From contig DASPUC010000057.1 in assembly GCA_035623075.1 (NCBI GenBank), forward strand, positions 53,279-117,278: 64,000 nt of DNA. Reading direction: 5' to 3'. Source of the stretch: Nitrospiraceae bacterium. Lineage in GTDB: Bacteria; Nitrospirota; Nitrospiria; Nitrospirales; Nitrospiraceae. Position numbers and translations under genes: made by a program. Of this stretch, positions 52,887 to 63,058 are shown piece after piece; position 1 is the stretch's first letter; every line of letters starts with the position of its first letter. The notes under the pieces are model-generated. The model had not been told where the DNA came from. It searched no databases and saw nothing but the letters and a program-made list of their open reading frames with translations.

Positions 52887-55800
52887 GCGGCCAAGTTTCC
52901 TCTGTAAGCCTGGAGAACCTCCAGGAGCGTCGCACGCTTAATGGGTTTTGTCATATGGGCGTCGCAGCCGGCATCGAGGATCTTGATGCCTTCTTCCTTC
53001 AATGCCAGCGCCGTAAGCGCGATGATTTGTATTCGATGGAGATCGTGTTCGTGCTCCCAAGCACGAATAGCCTTGGTGGTGTCATAGCCGTTCATGACCG
53101 GCATCTGCATATCCATTAAAATCAGATCATATTGCCGCGTTTTAAACTTTTCGAGGGCGATTGCGCCGTTGTCAGCAACGTCGAGGTGATGCGGGGTCGG
53201 TTTCAAATAGGAGCGGATCAGCACTTGATTGTCAGGCGAATCTTCCACCAACAGAATCCGCAATTTGTTCATTGAGGAGTCAGGAGAGGAGCGCACTGGT
53301 TCGGGGAGTCCTGCTGGCTGGATGCCTTTTCCTCGTGCAAGGACGATGCTGATGGTCTGCAAAAGATCGGAGCGTCTGATGGGTTTGATGAGGTAGCCGC
53401 CCAATCTCAAATCATAGGTGCGTGCGATATCATCGGCCCAGTGCTCGGAGGTAAGCATCACGATGGTCAGTCCCTCAGCTAATTTGGCCTCCCGAATCTT
53501 CTCTACGACTTGGAAGCCGTCCATATCGGGCATTCGACAATCGAGGAATACCAGTTCATACCGTCGACCGGGGTCGGATGCGTGATGTAGTGCGGCGAGA
53601 GCTGCATCTCCATCGGCCACGTCGGTGACCTGTGCTCCCCAGGCGGTCAAGGTTTCTCGGAGGATCAGGCGGTTTGTTGCATGGTCGTCGACCACGAGCG
53701 TTCTGAGCCCCGCCAGGTTGATCGGCAGAGGGAGGTTGGCGAGCGGATCCTGAGGTTGAACGCCCAACTGAACGCTGCAGTAAAACGTACTGCCCTGTCC
53801 CTCCGTGCTTTCGACCCACATCCGCCCATTCATCCGCTCTGAGAGCTGTTTTGAAATCGTCAGCCCGAGACCGGTTCCTCCATACTTTCGTGTGATGGAG
53901 GCGTGGGCTTGAGCAAAACTTTCAAAGATAGTGGCGAGTTGTTCTGAAGGAATGCCGATGCCTGTGTCGGTGACGGAGAATCGGATGGCACCGGGGATGA
54001 CTCGATCAGGATCATTCTGGATGCGAAGGGTAACGGATCCTTTCTCGGTGAATTTGATCGCATTACTGATCAGGTTGATCAAAATCTGTTGTAAGCGGTT
54101 GGGATCTCCGATGAGTGCGCATGGGACGTCCGCCGACAAGTGGTACGCCAACTCCAGCCCCTTCTCGTTGGCCCGCATGGCGAGGATCTCAATCGCCTTC
54201 TCAATCAGGTCGCCCAGGTCGAAGGTGATTGATTCCAACTCCAGATGACCGGCCTCGACCTTGGAGAAATCCAGAATGTCGTTGATGAGGTTGAGGAGAT
54301 TGCTGCCGGCCCGACGGAAAATACGCAGATATTTCCGCTGGTCCGGCGTGAGTTCGGTCTCCCACAAGAGATCGGCCATCCCGATGATGGCGTTCATCGG
54401 TGTACGGATCTCATGGCTGACACTCGCGAGGAATTCGCTCTTCGCTCGATTTGCTGTTTCGGCCTTCTCCTTGGCCTGACGCACCGCTCGTTCCGCCTGG
54501 CCTCGTTCCATGGCCTCCATCGCGAGCGTTGTCATCGTGGCGAAAGACAAGGCGATGGTTAATTCATCGGCAGTCCAAGTCCGCGACATACCCAGGTATT
54601 CGTGGCGTAAGACGCCCACCACTTTCCCCTTATGCCTGATCGGTGCATCGAGCATGGCGCCGATCCCAAACGAGGTAAGATACGAGGAGGAAAACTCTCT
54701 GGTGCGAGGATCACAGTGAGCATCATGGGCCGCGATCGTATATTCTTCGTGTTCCAGCGCGTGAAAATACGATGGGAATTGGTTGGCCTGAAGCACGGAT
54801 CCAGCACTATGTCTCCGGCTGGTAGCCTCATACAGATCTATCAATTGGATGGCTGAGCGGTCTTCCTGAAACATCCAAATGCTGGCTCGTTCGACCGCCA
54901 ACACACGGCTTGCCACTTCTGTAATCGCCTGAAACGCCTGCTGAAGGTCTCCGGAGATGATCGCCTCGCTCTGGGCCAATTCGAGCAGCCCAGTCTGATG
55001 CTCTTGGAGGAGGCTTAAACGCCGCTTCTCCTGTCTGGTAACCTGCTTGCGGTCCGTAATGTCTCGACAGGTCCAGATGATCTCGGATTTGGTCTCGCCG
55101 TTGCTGGAAAATTGCTGCAACGCAACTTCGACGTCAAACAGCTCCCCGGTCTTTTTCCTGCCGACCAACTCGCCACGCCAGTATCCGTCAACTTGTAAGA
55201 AGGGAAAATGGTACTGCTCAATCGCGGCCTGTTGTTCCGGACCGTACAGTACCTTCCAGGACTTTCCAATCAGTTCTTCGACTTCAAAGCCGAACAAGGC
55301 GGCATGGGCCGGATTCATATAAATATACAAGCCATCGGCATTCAAGAGCGCAAGCCCCTCCATGCCACGTTCCACCGCTCGTTGGAGTTGAACTAATGCC
55401 TCATGTTGCTGTTTCTGCTCGGTGATGTCTTCGGAGATCCCGAGTAGGTAGAGGGGATGTCCCCACTCATCCATGATGGGAATCTTTTTCGTGTGAAGAA
55501 TTCGCTGGCCACGATGTTTTGTCTCGATGGGCTCTTCCGGAATATCAACGAGACGTCCATCCGAAAGAACCTCCCGGTCCTTACTCGTAAAGAAATCGGC
55601 TTCCGCCTTCGGGAAAAAATCATAATCGTTCTTTCCGAGCAATTCATCGCGCGAGTACCCCAGCAGATCTTCACCGGCACGGTTGAATCGAACAAATCGC
55701 AGATCGTTGACGTCCTTGACGAAGATCATGTTTGGAATGTTTTCGAGGATTGATTGGACGAACCCCTCGGCCTCTCGCGCCTCTCTCTCGGCCTGCTTGC

Positions 55801-56311
55801 GCTCAGTAATATCCTGTCCGATCGCCAGGAGTCCCCGTACCTCGTTGTTGCGGACGATCAGACGGTTGACGCTCCACAGGAGGGTGCGTCGAGTGCCGCT
55901 TCGTGCGATGACTTCGCTCTCGTACGATTGAGTCGGTTGCCCTTCAATGGCCTTACGAATGTCGGCGGCTACCGACGTGCGCATGTCTTCGGGTACGAAG
56001 GTGGTGAGGTAATCTTTCCCCACGGCCTCTTCTCGGGACCAGCCATAAATTCGCTCGGCCGAACCACTCCACTCGAAGATCCGATACTGCGACGTCAGCC
56101 CGATAATTGCGCTCGGGCTAGTTTCCAGCAAACAGCGATAACATTCATCGAGCCCAAGCAGCGGTTGCTCGAGCGAAAGCGGATTGAGATGGTTCGTTAC
56201 CGGAACCCGAGGTTGTCCAGCCCCTTTTTTTGTCTCCAAGATGTTTACTCGTTGCCGCGACCGACTCTTGCCAGAAGTTGGCCGGGCGCGTTTGTATGTT
56301 CGTTTAGTCAT
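52883..56311 (-). CDS. Hybrid sensor histidine kinase (3x PAS, GAF, HisKA, HATPase, 2x REC)
   Basis: A 1142-residue soluble protein without transmembrane helices. Domains: PAS about 55-170, 185-300 and 305-415 (each ending in an ITERKQ-type PAC), GAF about 430-595, HisKA with [18 protein letters not shown] near 640, HATPase with [20 protein letters not shown] and [16 protein letters not shown]1 ([14 protein letters not shown]) and REC2 ([14 protein letters not shown]) follow. It lacks an HPt, which is supplied by the overlapping downstream gene. It is a cytosolic multi-input phosphorelay kinase; output may be the REC-GGDEF or REC-zinc protein upstream. Confidence 0.92.
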   Translation of the reverse strand: MTKRTYKRARPTSGKSRSRQRVNILETKKGAGQPRVPVTNHLNPLSLEQPLLGLDECYRCLLETSPSAIIGLTSQYRIFEWSGSAERIYGWSREEAVGKDYLTTFVPEDMRTSVAADIRKAIEGQPTQSYESEVIARSGTRRTLLWSVNRLIVRNNEVRGLLAIGQDITERKQAEREAREAEGFVQSILENIPNMIFVKDVNDLRFVRFNRAGEDLLGYSRDELLGKNDYDFFPKAEADFFTSKDREVLSDGRLVDIPEEPIETKHRGQRILHTKKIPIMDEWGHPLYLLGISEDITEQKQQHEALVQLQRAVERGMEGLALLNADGLYIYMNPAHAALFGFEVEELIGKSWKVLYGPEQQAAIEQYHFPFLQVDGYWRGELVGRKKTGELFDVEVALQQFSSNGETKSEIIWTCRDITDRKQVTRQEKRRLSLLQEHQTGLLELAQSEAIISGDLQQAFQAITEVASRVLAVERASIWMFQEDRSAIQLIDLYEATSRRHSAGSVLQANQFPSYFHALEHEEYTIAAHDAHCDPRTREFSSSYLTSFGIGAMLDAPIRHKGKVVGVLRHEYLGMSRTWTADELTIALSFATMTTLAMEAMERGQAERAVRQAKEKAETANRAKSEFLASVSHEIRTPMNAIIGMADLLWETELTPDQRKYLRIFRRAGSNLLNLINDILDFSKVEAGHLELESITFDLGDLIEKAIEILAMRANEKGLELAYHLSADVPCALIGDPNRLQQILINLISNAIKFTEKGSVTLRIQNDPDRVIPGAIRFSVTDTGIGIPSEQLATIFESFAQAHASITRKYGGTGLGLTISKQLSERMNGRMWVESTEGQGSTFYCSVQLGVQPQDPLANLPLPINLAGLRTLVVDDHATNRLILRETLTAWGAQVTDVADGDAALAALHHASDPGRRYELVFLDCRMPDMDGFQVVEKIREAKLAEGLTIVMLTSEHWADDIARTYDLRLGGYLIKPIRRSDLLQTISIVLARGKGIQPAGLPEPVRSSPDSSMNKLRILLVEDSPDNQVLIRSYLKPTPHHLDVADNGAIALEKFKTRQYDLILMDMQMPVMNGYDTTKAIRAWEHEHDLHRIQIIALTALALKEEGIKILDAGCDAHMTKPIKRATLLEVLQAYRGNLAA

Positions 56312-56387
56312 AGGCTCATGCGGTAGGGAGTAGGATTGTCAACGAAGGCGTCGGTGCGTGTACGGGCTCTGCGGCAAGGCCGGATCA

Positions 56388-57392
56388 TTACGGATCGTGG
56401 TCGTGTGGGACTAGGGTGAGAAAACCGGCCTGTTTGGCTCGGTTACGACCTTCTTGCTTGGCCTGATAGAGAGCTTGGTCGGCTGCCTTAATCAGATCGG
56501 TGGGTGAAGCGGACCGGCTGGGGACCGTGCTGGCGTAACCTACGCTGATCGTGATGAGGTCGCCGTCGGTATGCGCGATTTTCAACGATTCAATGTGCCG
56601 GCGAAGGTTCTCCGCCACTTGTGCCGCCCCTTCTGTGGTGGTGCCCGGCAACACGACGACAAACTCATCGCCACCGTACCGGGCTACGAGATCGCCCGGC
56701 CGATTCACAGTTCCTGAAATGGCTGTTGCTACCTGACGAAGACAATCATCACCCGCTGTGTGACCTTTCGAATCGTTGTAGGCCTTGAACCGATCGATAT
56801 CCAGCATGATCAAGGAGAGTGGGGTGGAATCGCGAACGGATCGCCGCCATTCCTGGTCCAGAAAATCATCGAACTGCCGGCGGTTGGTGATACCAGTCAA
56901 TCCGTCGAGGCAGGAGAGCCGCAGGAGCATTTGATTTGCCTCTTGGAGTTGACGCATGACGTCGAGAAGTTCCTGCTCGCGCGCTCTTCGCCGATCGATT
57001 TCGTGCACTAATCGGAGAACGGACCGGACTCGTGTCAAAAGTTCAATCTTATTGATGGGTTTGCCGATATAGTCGAGTGCTCCGGCCGCAAATGCGAGTT
57101 GGAGATCAACCGGGTCGGTCTTGACGGTCACCATCATGATTGGAGTATCGCGAAATCGTTCCACCGCCTTGATTTGACGGCAGGCTTCGATCCCGTTCAT
57201 CTCCGGCATGATGATGTCCATGAGAATGAGATCGATCCGGCTGGTGCCATGCGTGCCGCCTTCCATGCCCAGTAGCCGAAAGGCGGATGTGGCCGAGTCT
57301 GCGACCAGAATGTTGTCGTAACCAGCGGCTGAGAGGATCGATTGCACCAGCAAGCGATCGTCTGCCGAGTCGTCGACGATTAGAATGCCCAT
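56388..57392 (-). CDS. REC-GGDEF response regulator (diguanylate cyclase)
   Basis: A 334-residue protein. REC (1-125; phospho-Asp in [13 protein letters not shown]), a short coiled coil ([18 protein letters not shown]) and GGDEF (about 165-325) with the intact active site [12 protein letters not shown]. The product-inhibition site RPGD lies five residues before it, so it is probably an active, feedback-controlled c-di-GMP synthase. It is transcribed towards the hybrid kinase, 76 bases away, and is a likely output of that relay. Confidence 0.92.
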   Translation of the reverse strand: MGILIVDDSADDRLLVQSILSAAGYDNILVADSATSAFRLLGMEGGTHGTSRIDLILMDIIMPEMNGIEACRQIKAVERFRDTPIMMVTVKTDPVDLQLAFAAGALDYIGKPINKIELLTRVRSVLRLVHEIDRRRAREQELLDVMRQLQEANQMLLRLSCLDGLTGITNRRQFDDFLDQEWRRSVRDSTPLSLIMLDIDRFKAYNDSKGHTAGDDCLRQVATAISGTVNRPGDLVARYGGDEFVVVLPGTTTEGAAQVAENLRRHIESLKIAHTDGDLITISVGYASTVPSRSASPTDLIKAADQALYQAKQEGRNRAKQAGFLTLVPHDHDP

Positions 57393-57441
57393 CGCGTCAG
57401 AATCCTGCCCCGTAGGTGGTGTGTGTGAGAAAGACTAGCAG

Positions 57442-58092
57442 CTAGTCATGGTAAACACCAGGATAAAGCTTTTTAATACACGGCTGACAGAGCCCATGAC
57501 TGAACTCTGCCTCGGAATGCTCGCCGAGGTATTCTTCCAATTGTTGCCAGAACCCGCTGTCATTCCTGATTTTTTTGCATGATGCGCAAATAGGGATGAG
57601 GCCGCGGAGCACTTTCACTTCCTTGAGAGCCTTCTGAAGCGCCTCGTTGCTCCGACGCAGCTCCAGTTCGCGCGCTTTCCGGCAATCCATCTCCTGTTTG
57701 AGGGTCAACGCCGACGAGACGCGGGCTAAGAGTTCAAGGTTGTTAACGGGTTTGGTAATGTAATCAACGGCTCCAGCAGCAAACGCGGCCTGCAAATTCG
57801 AGAGGTCGTTTTTCGCCGTGACCATAATGATGGGAATGTCTCGCAGATGATCGCGACGTTTAATCTCCCGGCAAGCCTCCACACCATCCTGTTCCGGCAT
57901 CAGCACATCCATGAGAATGAGGTCGACCGTCGGTGAAGACACCTGTTCTTCGAGCTTCAAGGTGACGAACGCGGATTTTGCTGAATCTGCGGTCAGAACA
58001 TCCGAGTGGCCGGCCTTCCCGAGAATCGAACGAAGAAGCGCTTGTTGATCTGGAGAGTCGTCGACGATGAGAATGCTCATGCGTGTGTCCAA
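57442..58092 (-). CDS. REC protein with C-terminal double-CxxC domain
   Basis: A 216-residue response regulator. REC (1-125; LILMDVLMPEQDG), a helical linker (MDCRKARELELRRSNEALQ), then a compact domain GLIPICASCKKIRNDSG...EFSHGLCQPCIKKLYP. The two CxxC pairs could bind zinc or a redox partner. The same tail is found on many PAS and REC proteins, but I know of no defined function. It is first in the minus-strand signalling group. Confidence 0.85.
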   Translation of the reverse strand: MDTRMSILIVDDSPDQQALLRSILGKAGHSDVLTADSAKSAFVTLKLEEQVSSPTVDLILMDVLMPEQDGVEACREIKRRDHLRDIPIIMVTAKNDLSNLQAAFAAGAVDYITKPVNNLELLARVSSALTLKQEMDCRKARELELRRSNEALQKALKEVKVLRGLIPICASCKKIRNDSGFWQQLEEYLGEHSEAEFSHGLCQPCIKKLYPGVYHD

Positions 58093-58194
58093 CCCACAAA
58101 CACAACGAATGATTACGTAGATGCCGTCATAGGCACGTGATGTCAGTATAGCAGGGAAAATAGCCTAGGGAAGGGAAACCAGAAGTTCGCAAAT

Positions 58195-58641
58195 CTATTG
58201 CAGCTTGGATCGGACGAGATCGCTGACTTGCTTGCCGTCAACGGTTTGACCAGCGAGACGCGCCATGACGACTTTCATCACCGTTCCCATGTCCTTGACG
58301 GAAGTTGCTCCGACGTCGCGGATGACGGCTTCAACCACTCCGACAAGCTGATCGGGAGAAAGAGCTTGCGGAAGATAGGCTTCGATGATGGCAATCTCAC
58401 GGCGCTCTTTCGCGGCCAACTCCGCTCGGTTACCTTTTTCAAACTGCTCGACCGACTCTTTGCGTTGCTTAATCATGGTCGTCATCACCCGGCTCATTTC
58501 CGCGTCGTCGAGATCCTTCTTGAGTTCGACTTCCTTATTGAGCACAGCAGCTTTGATCATACGAATGACATCCATGCGCAGTTGGTCGCGTGATTTCATA
58601 GCTTGTTTCAGATCATCAGCTAAACGATCGCGGAGGGACAT
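58195..58641 (-). CDS. yqeY: GatB/YqeY-domain protein
   Basis: A 148-residue all-helical protein, MSLRDRLADDLKQAMKSRD, with YLPQALSPDQL and DMGTVMKVVMARLAGQTVDG. It is the YqeY family, related to the C-terminal tail domain of GatB (tRNA amidotransferase); its stand-alone role is unclear. Normal length. It is divergent from a lipoprotein gene. Confidence 0.92.
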   Translation of the reverse strand: MSLRDRLADDLKQAMKSRDQLRMDVIRMIKAAVLNKEVELKKDLDDAEMSRVMTTMIKQRKESVEQFEKGNRAELAAKERREIAIIEAYLPQALSPDQLVGVVEAVIRDVGATSVKDMGTVMKVVMARLAGQTVDGKQVSDLVRSKLQ

Positions 58642-58837
58642 GCTCGCCTCTCAGAAAGGACAGTGCCCGGCTTTTGCGGAGAATACCGCGTCATCAGACC
58701 TCAGTCAATGAGGCTGGGTGATGGGCGTTTTGGGATCAGTGTGGGGCAGTGGTTTTCACCCCATCGGAGGAGTATGATTCAGACAAAGACCAGATGCAGG
58801 CTAGAATGAATCGGAGCGAATGTTGGGAGTGCTGGCC

Positions 58838-59482
58838 ATGGTACGGCGAGGCTCCGCAATTAACATGGGGAGAGTCGCACTAGTGGCTCTCATGTTCGCG
58901 GGATGCTCCAGTGCTCCGCCTCCGACATTGGCAGTTAGCGGATTGGATATAGCTCCTTCCCCCCTAGCCATTCCCTCTGATGTACAGCGTCTGGCTGTGT
59001 TGTATCCTCGGGTGAGCAATTCCGAATGGTCCAGCGCCTACAGCCGATTGGAAGGGGCAGCGTTTCAACTCAAAGCGTATCGTCCAACACTTAGAATCAT
59101 TGATCGTTCCAACATGCCGACCGTCTTCACGGAGCAACGATTTCAGTCCGGTGGTCTGGTATCCGATGAGAGTGCCGTTCGAATCGGCCAGATGTTGGGA
59201 GTGGACAGTGTGCTGCTCTATCGAATCGATGGGCCAACGTTGCGGGAGCGGCTCTGGGCCCGCCAATACCACGATTTGCCGCCGATTACCGTAACAACCA
59301 AAATCATCCGCGTCGAAAGCGCGGAAGTCGTGTATCATGATGTCGTCACGGCTCAGGTAGAAGACGCTGATGGATCAGAATGGTCTCATTCCGACAATCT
59401 CGACTATCAGCGATGGAGTCGTGAAGCATTAGATCGCGGGATCACGCAGACCGTCGTTGACCTACAACGTGCATTTCATTAA
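58838..59482 (+). CDS. Lipoprotein, unknown (GNA1162/CsgG-like look)
   Basis: A 214-residue lipoprotein. The leader MGRVALVALMFAGC has a clear lipobox. The mature part reads like outer-membrane assembly lipoproteins that bind nucleotide-like folds: DVQRLAVLYPRVSN, LRIIDRSNMPTVFTEQ, VRIGQMLGVDSVLLYRI, KIIRVESAEVVYHD. This pattern resembles CsgG/DUF799-type proteins. I chose the ATG at 58838, with GGGAG 8 bases upstream, instead of 58820. Function unknown. Confidence 0.75.
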   Translation: MVRRGSAINMGRVALVALMFAGCSSAPPPTLAVSGLDIAPSPLAIPSDVQRLAVLYPRVSNSEWSSAYSRLEGAAFQLKAYRPTLRIIDRSNMPTVFTEQRFQSGGLVSDESAVRIGQMLGVDSVLLYRIDGPTLRERLWARQYHDLPPITVTTKIIRVESAEVVYHDVVTAQVEDADGSEWSHSDNLDYQRWSREALDRGITQTVVDLQRAFH

Positions 59483-59517
59483 TTGATGGCAGACTGACTC
59501 GAAAGGAGTGAAAGGTG

Positions 59518-59730
59518 ATGGACCATCGACGGAGTGGTGCAAAGGAAGTCATGATAGCAACGGCGCTCAGTCTCATCGGATGCCTAGGGATAACGGCTTG
59601 TGCCAGTGACCCGCCAAAAGCTCCACCGGCTCCCACGCCGGATCAGGTGCGGAGTCATGCGGACAAAACCTTCGACAAACTCAAGCAGGATGAGCAGGAA
59701 CGAGCCTCCCAGGCCAATACGCCTCGTTAA
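59518..59730 (+). CDS. Small lipoprotein, unknown
   Basis: A 70-residue lipoprotein. The signal SLIGCLGITACASD has a lipobox (GITAC), followed by a Pro-rich stretch (PPKAPPAPTP) and a charged helix (ADKTFDKLKQDEQERASQ). It resembles small Lpp/entericidin-like envelope lipoproteins in layout only. AAGGAG lies about 9 bases before the ATG at 59518. It follows the larger lipoprotein by 35 bases and is probably co-expressed. Confidence 0.7.
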   Translation: MDHRRSGAKEVMIATALSLIGCLGITACASDPPKAPPAPTPDQVRSHADKTFDKLKQDEQERASQANTPR

Positions 59731-59822
59731 TTTCGCGGAATACAGAACAGTCACCATCGGGCTTCGAGAGAGCGACCGCCATCGCTGTGATGAAGAAGTC
59801 TTCGAATATTCCGACTATCCTC

Positions 59823-61217
59823 TCAACGATCAATTTTCCATACACCAAATTGAGCGATGGTTCGTAGAAGCGGCAATTCCCACATGAGCCGATGGTGGGG
59901 GACCTGCTCCGTAATCCTGACCTCGTGAAAAGTTCCGATCAAGGTCGCAGATACGAGCAAGCGGAGGCAGCCGGAGAGGAAAAACACGAACGGCAAGTTC
60001 GAAGGGGGGGCAGCTGTCAACCAGCCGATATGGATCTCTCCTGGGAGAGTGTGAATGAGCCAGCTTCCCGTCAGGGCTCCGAGTGACCACCCCAGAGCAT
60101 TGATCGTGTTGGAGAGAGCGACCGCTTTGGCGCGATCTTCTGGCCGAACCGCGTCGAACACATAGTTCTGCAGTCCCAACGAAAGTCCGGCCCACATTAT
60201 GCCGCCGAGGAAGTTCAGTGCAACGAGAAACGCCCAGTTTGTGCTGAAGAGATAGCCCATCGGCAGAAATGGGACCATGAAGCTGGTTGTGGTCAACAAT
60301 GCTTTGTTGCCGAATCGATCCCCAAAATGTCCCCATCGGTTCAGCGTAAGAAATTGTCCCAGAATCCCGGCGGCGAGCCAGCCTCCATATTCCCAATAAG
60401 ACAGATGCAGATCCCGTAGCATGTAAATGACAAAAAACGGTCCTGCGATCAACACGGCGACGTGCATGAGGCCGGAGAAGCACACGAACCATCGGAAGTC
60501 GGTCGTCGCCCGATGCCGTAAGAATCGGCGGAACCCCTCTTGATCCTGGATCCGCGTCAGATGATGGGGGTCCTCCACTCGTGTGAGGTACCGCGCTGAC
60601 ACAAGGCGCGCACCGCCGGCAATCGAGAATAGGATGAAGAAGCCGATATAGGCGAGTTCGTACTGCTTCCAGAGGGTCAACACAGCCCCTCCAATGCACA
60701 GCGTCAGAAGACTGACGACGGCCATGATTCGAGCACGATGGGCAAAGTATGCTCCGCGCTGATTCGGGTCGAGCAGATCAGTAATGAAACTATTCCATGC
60801 AGGGGTAGTGAAGTGATTGAAAGCAAAGTAACCGGCGGCTCCTGCGATCGCGAGCCAAGGTCCCCATTGCGGAAGCCACCATGGGAGCAACACGATGGGA
60901 AGCCAAATCACCGCCTGTCCGATCGTCCCCGCCAGGATCAGGGTTTTGCGATCGGGAAACCAACGCAAGACTTTCACGGCGAGCAGTTGCGCCCATGTTC
61001 CGATCAGCTGGGGCAGGGCTGAGAGGATGCTTAACTGGAACGGAGAGGTCTGCAGGAGGAGTGCAAATGCGGAAAGATATTGTTCTCCGGCCCCTTGAGT
61101 GACAGCCTGACAGAGGCCGTCACGGAGGCCGTAGCGCTGGCCTTGCGCCACGGCGTTTTGAGCGGTGGGCGGCAGTGGTGAAGAAACTTCCGGGCAAGAT
61201 GCTCGTTCGAAACTCAC
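59823..61217 (-). CDS. MFS transporter
   Basis: A 464-residue, 12-helix major facilitator. GTG start at 61217. Seen features: GQRYGLRDGLCQAVTQGAGEQ near the start, cytoplasmic loop PDRKTLILAG (loop 2-3 type), FITDLLDPNQRGAYFAHRAR in the middle and RPEDRAKAVALSNTINALGW near 365. The substrate is unknown; the NAP/RFC-like 'FNHFTTPAWNSF' segment is typical of uncharacterised MFS proteins next to envelope genes. It is divergent from the next gene. Confidence 0.87.
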   Translation of the reverse strand: MSFERASCPEVSSPLPPTAQNAVAQGQRYGLRDGLCQAVTQGAGEQYLSAFALLLQTSPFQLSILSALPQLIGTWAQLLAVKVLRWFPDRKTLILAGTIGQAVIWLPIVLLPWWLPQWGPWLAIAGAAGYFAFNHFTTPAWNSFITDLLDPNQRGAYFAHRARIMAVVSLLTLCIGGAVLTLWKQYELAYIGFFILFSIAGGARLVSARYLTRVEDPHHLTRIQDQEGFRRFLRHRATTDFRWFVCFSGLMHVAVLIAGPFFVIYMLRDLHLSYWEYGGWLAAGILGQFLTLNRWGHFGDRFGNKALLTTTSFMVPFLPMGYLFSTNWAFLVALNFLGGIMWAGLSLGLQNYVFDAVRPEDRAKAVALSNTINALGWSLGALTGSWLIHTLPGEIHIGWLTAAPPSNLPFVFFLSGCLRLLVSATLIGTFHEVRITEQVPHHRLMWELPLLRTIAQFGVWKIDR

Positions 61218-61363
61218 GGAGCCGGCTTTCTCTATCCGTCAGGTCTGGTAGACTTACCCCACTGAGCGTACCACAGCCGGCGGCTGATTGCGGCTGGTTC
61301 GGCCGGTTATTGACCCGCGGGCAAGCACCCGATACCATAAAAGGGAGAAGTAAGAGGCGAGCA

Positions 61364-62011
61364 ATGAATCTTCCTTGTATTCTTGCTCCGACAGTCGGTC
61401 GAATTCTTGCTGCGGTGGTGTTCGTTTCTGTCGGTGCAGGTTATCTGGTAGGGGAAAGCATCGCGCGAGACCTCGTGACGCCGAAGGAACAGGCCACGAC
61501 GGAATTCGAGCCGACCCAAAGTCCGTCCTTCGACGAACAGAAGAGGGGGATCCCACAGTCGCTCTTCACCTGGATCAAGATGGCGAAGGGCTATGAAGTA
61601 GAATGGGACAGCTTTGGACGAAAGGGCTGGTATACCCAAGACCCGCGGATTAAACCGATCGAACCGACCACAACCTTCTCCCCCGAAACTCCGGCTATCT
61701 ACATTGTATTTGAAGTCGCACCGCTCGAGGACCCTGCTCAGTTCAGTGCCCAGTGGTTCTTAGAAGGGGAGGGAGGAAAATTGTCTGAGTCGCCGATCGG
61801 CAAGGATACGCTGGAGGTTCCCGGACACGAACGGTATGGTTTTCTCGAGTTGAAGCGGGCCGGTGACAAGTGGGCTCCCGGCAGGTATCTGGCGAAGCTC
61901 TTCATCACGCCGCTCGGACAACAACCCTTTCACGCCGTCAATCAAGTTGGCACAATGCGATTCACCATTGCCGACACGCAAGCGCCATCAACCTCCCCTA
62001 CGAAACAATAG
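61364..62011 (+). CDS. Exported protein, unknown
   Basis: A 215-residue protein with an N-terminal hydrophobic signal/anchor (GRILAAVVFVSVGAGYLVG). The mature part is beta-rich: RGIPQSLFTWIKMAKGYEVE, AIYIVFEVAPLEDPAQFSAQ, PGHERYGFLELKRAGDKWAP, GRYLAKLFITPLG. The Ig-like look suggests a carbohydrate- or protein-binding periplasmic domain. I chose the ATG at 61364 with GAGG 6 bases upstream; the longer ORF overlaps the divergent MFS gene. No family recognised. Confidence 0.65.
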   Translation: MNLPCILAPTVGRILAAVVFVSVGAGYLVGESIARDLVTPKEQATTEFEPTQSPSFDEQKRGIPQSLFTWIKMAKGYEVEWDSFGRKGWYTQDPRIKPIEPTTTFSPETPAIYIVFEVAPLEDPAQFSAQWFLEGEGGKLSESPIGKDTLEVPGHERYGFLELKRAGDKWAPGRYLAKLFITPLGQQPFHAVNQVGTMRFTIADTQAPSTSPTKQ

Positions 62012-62064
62012 AGCGGTCTCCTTCTCAGTCATCCTCAGCGCCCTGCTATAAAGGAGTGACAATC

Positions 62065-62346
62065 GTGCAACGGATAAAAGAAACGGATCCGGACAAGCTG
62101 GCGTTGCTCTATGAACGATTCAAGGATGTGTGTTTAGTGGAAAAAGAAGTGTGGAAGGAAATCTATATGCCCCGAGACGTGTCGCAGGGACCGGTCAGGA
62201 CGAATATCCAAGACCGCTATGAAGTCGAAATCGATGATCCTTCGATCGAAGACACGCTGGAGGCCAACATCCCTCGCGGCAGCGGTGCGTTAGCCGCCGC
62301 CATTCAAGAATATCGCACTCATATCAGTTTTTTTAAGACGAGGTGA
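62065..62346 (+). CDS. Small cytoplasmic protein, unknown
   Basis: A 93-residue soluble protein. GTG start at 62065, decided by AAGGAG 8 bases upstream; the longer ORF lies across the preceding gene in another frame. It is helical at the start (RIKETDPDKLALLYERFKDV), with an acidic middle (RYEVEIDDPSIEDTLEANI). It follows the exported protein by 53 bases. No family recognised. Confidence 0.6.
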   Translation: MQRIKETDPDKLALLYERFKDVCLVEKEVWKEIYMPRDVSQGPVRTNIQDRYEVEIDDPSIEDTLEANIPRGSGALAAAIQEYRTHISFFKTR

Positions 62347-62364
62347 CGTCTGAGCGTTCAGCCG

Positions 62365-62444
62365 TCCGCTGTCAGCGCCCCCACCTTCCCTCCCCTCGTA
62401 GGGGGAGGGTAAGGGAGAGGGTTGAGCTGATCGCTGAAAGCGGA
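62365..62444. repeat. Nested hairpin between convergent genes
   Basis: The outer arms TCCGCTGTCAGC (62365-62376) and GCTGAAAGCGGA (62433-62444) match at 11 of 12. The inner stem CCTTCCCTCCCC (62384-62395) pairs with 62402-62414 over 12 bp with one bulged base and a six-base loop. It probably ends transcription from both sides, though T-runs are lacking. It belongs to the iterated-word group. Confidence 0.6.
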
Positions 62445-62447
62445 TAA

Positions 62448-63038
62448 CTATTTAGACAGTGCCGTCTCGATTCCACGGACGATTTCTTCCGAGAGCGGCT
62501 TGGTCCGGTGGTGATAGCGGGCGACGACGTTGCCCGACCGATCGATCAAATACTTCTGGAAGTTCCATTCCACTTCGCCCGGAAAGGGGCTTTGCTCGGT
62601 CAGGTAACGATAGAGAGGATGTTTGTCGTCGCCCTTTACGCTGATTTTGCTGAATAGCGGAAAGGTCAAGCTGTATTTTGTGAAACAAAAGTTCTTGATC
62701 TCCTGGTTCGTGCCAGGCTCCTGTTGACCGAAGTTATTGGCGGGAAAGGCGAGGATTTCGAACCCTTTCTCCTGGTACGTTTCGTACATTTTTTCCAATT
62801 CAGAATACTGCGGTGTATTGCCGCACATACTTGCGGTGTTCACGACCAACAGGACTTTACCGCGGTATTGACTCAGATTTACGGGTTTCCCGTCGATATC
62901 ATCCATCGTAAAATCATAGATGCTCGTTGTTTTTGCAGCCATGATCATTCCTTCTTGATCGGCCTGCACTGTGTGCAAGCCGGCTATGAGTCCCCATCCC
63001 ACGACAAGGGCGGATACGGCGCACATGATCTTCGACAT
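62448..63038 (-). CDS. Exported glutathione peroxidase-type thiol peroxidase
   Basis: A 196-residue GPx. The signal peptide (ALVVGWGLIAGLHTVQAD) predicts a periplasmic location. The catalytic tetrad is visible: Cys in VVNTASMCGNTPQY, Gln in FPANNFGQQEPG, Trp and Asn in EVEWNFQKYLID. Its periplasmic reductant is probably thioredoxin-like rather than glutathione. It lies 20 bases downstream of htpX on the same strand, and both belong to envelope stress. Confidence 0.9.
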   Translation of the reverse strand: MSKIMCAVSALVVGWGLIAGLHTVQADQEGMIMAAKTTSIYDFTMDDIDGKPVNLSQYRGKVLLVVNTASMCGNTPQYSELEKMYETYQEKGFEILAFPANNFGQQEPGTNQEIKNFCFTKYSLTFPLFSKISVKGDDKHPLYRYLTEQSPFPGEVEWNFQKYLIDRSGNVVARYHHRTKPLSEEIVRGIETALSK

Positions 63039-63058
63039 GATGACCTCCTCGATCGAGG

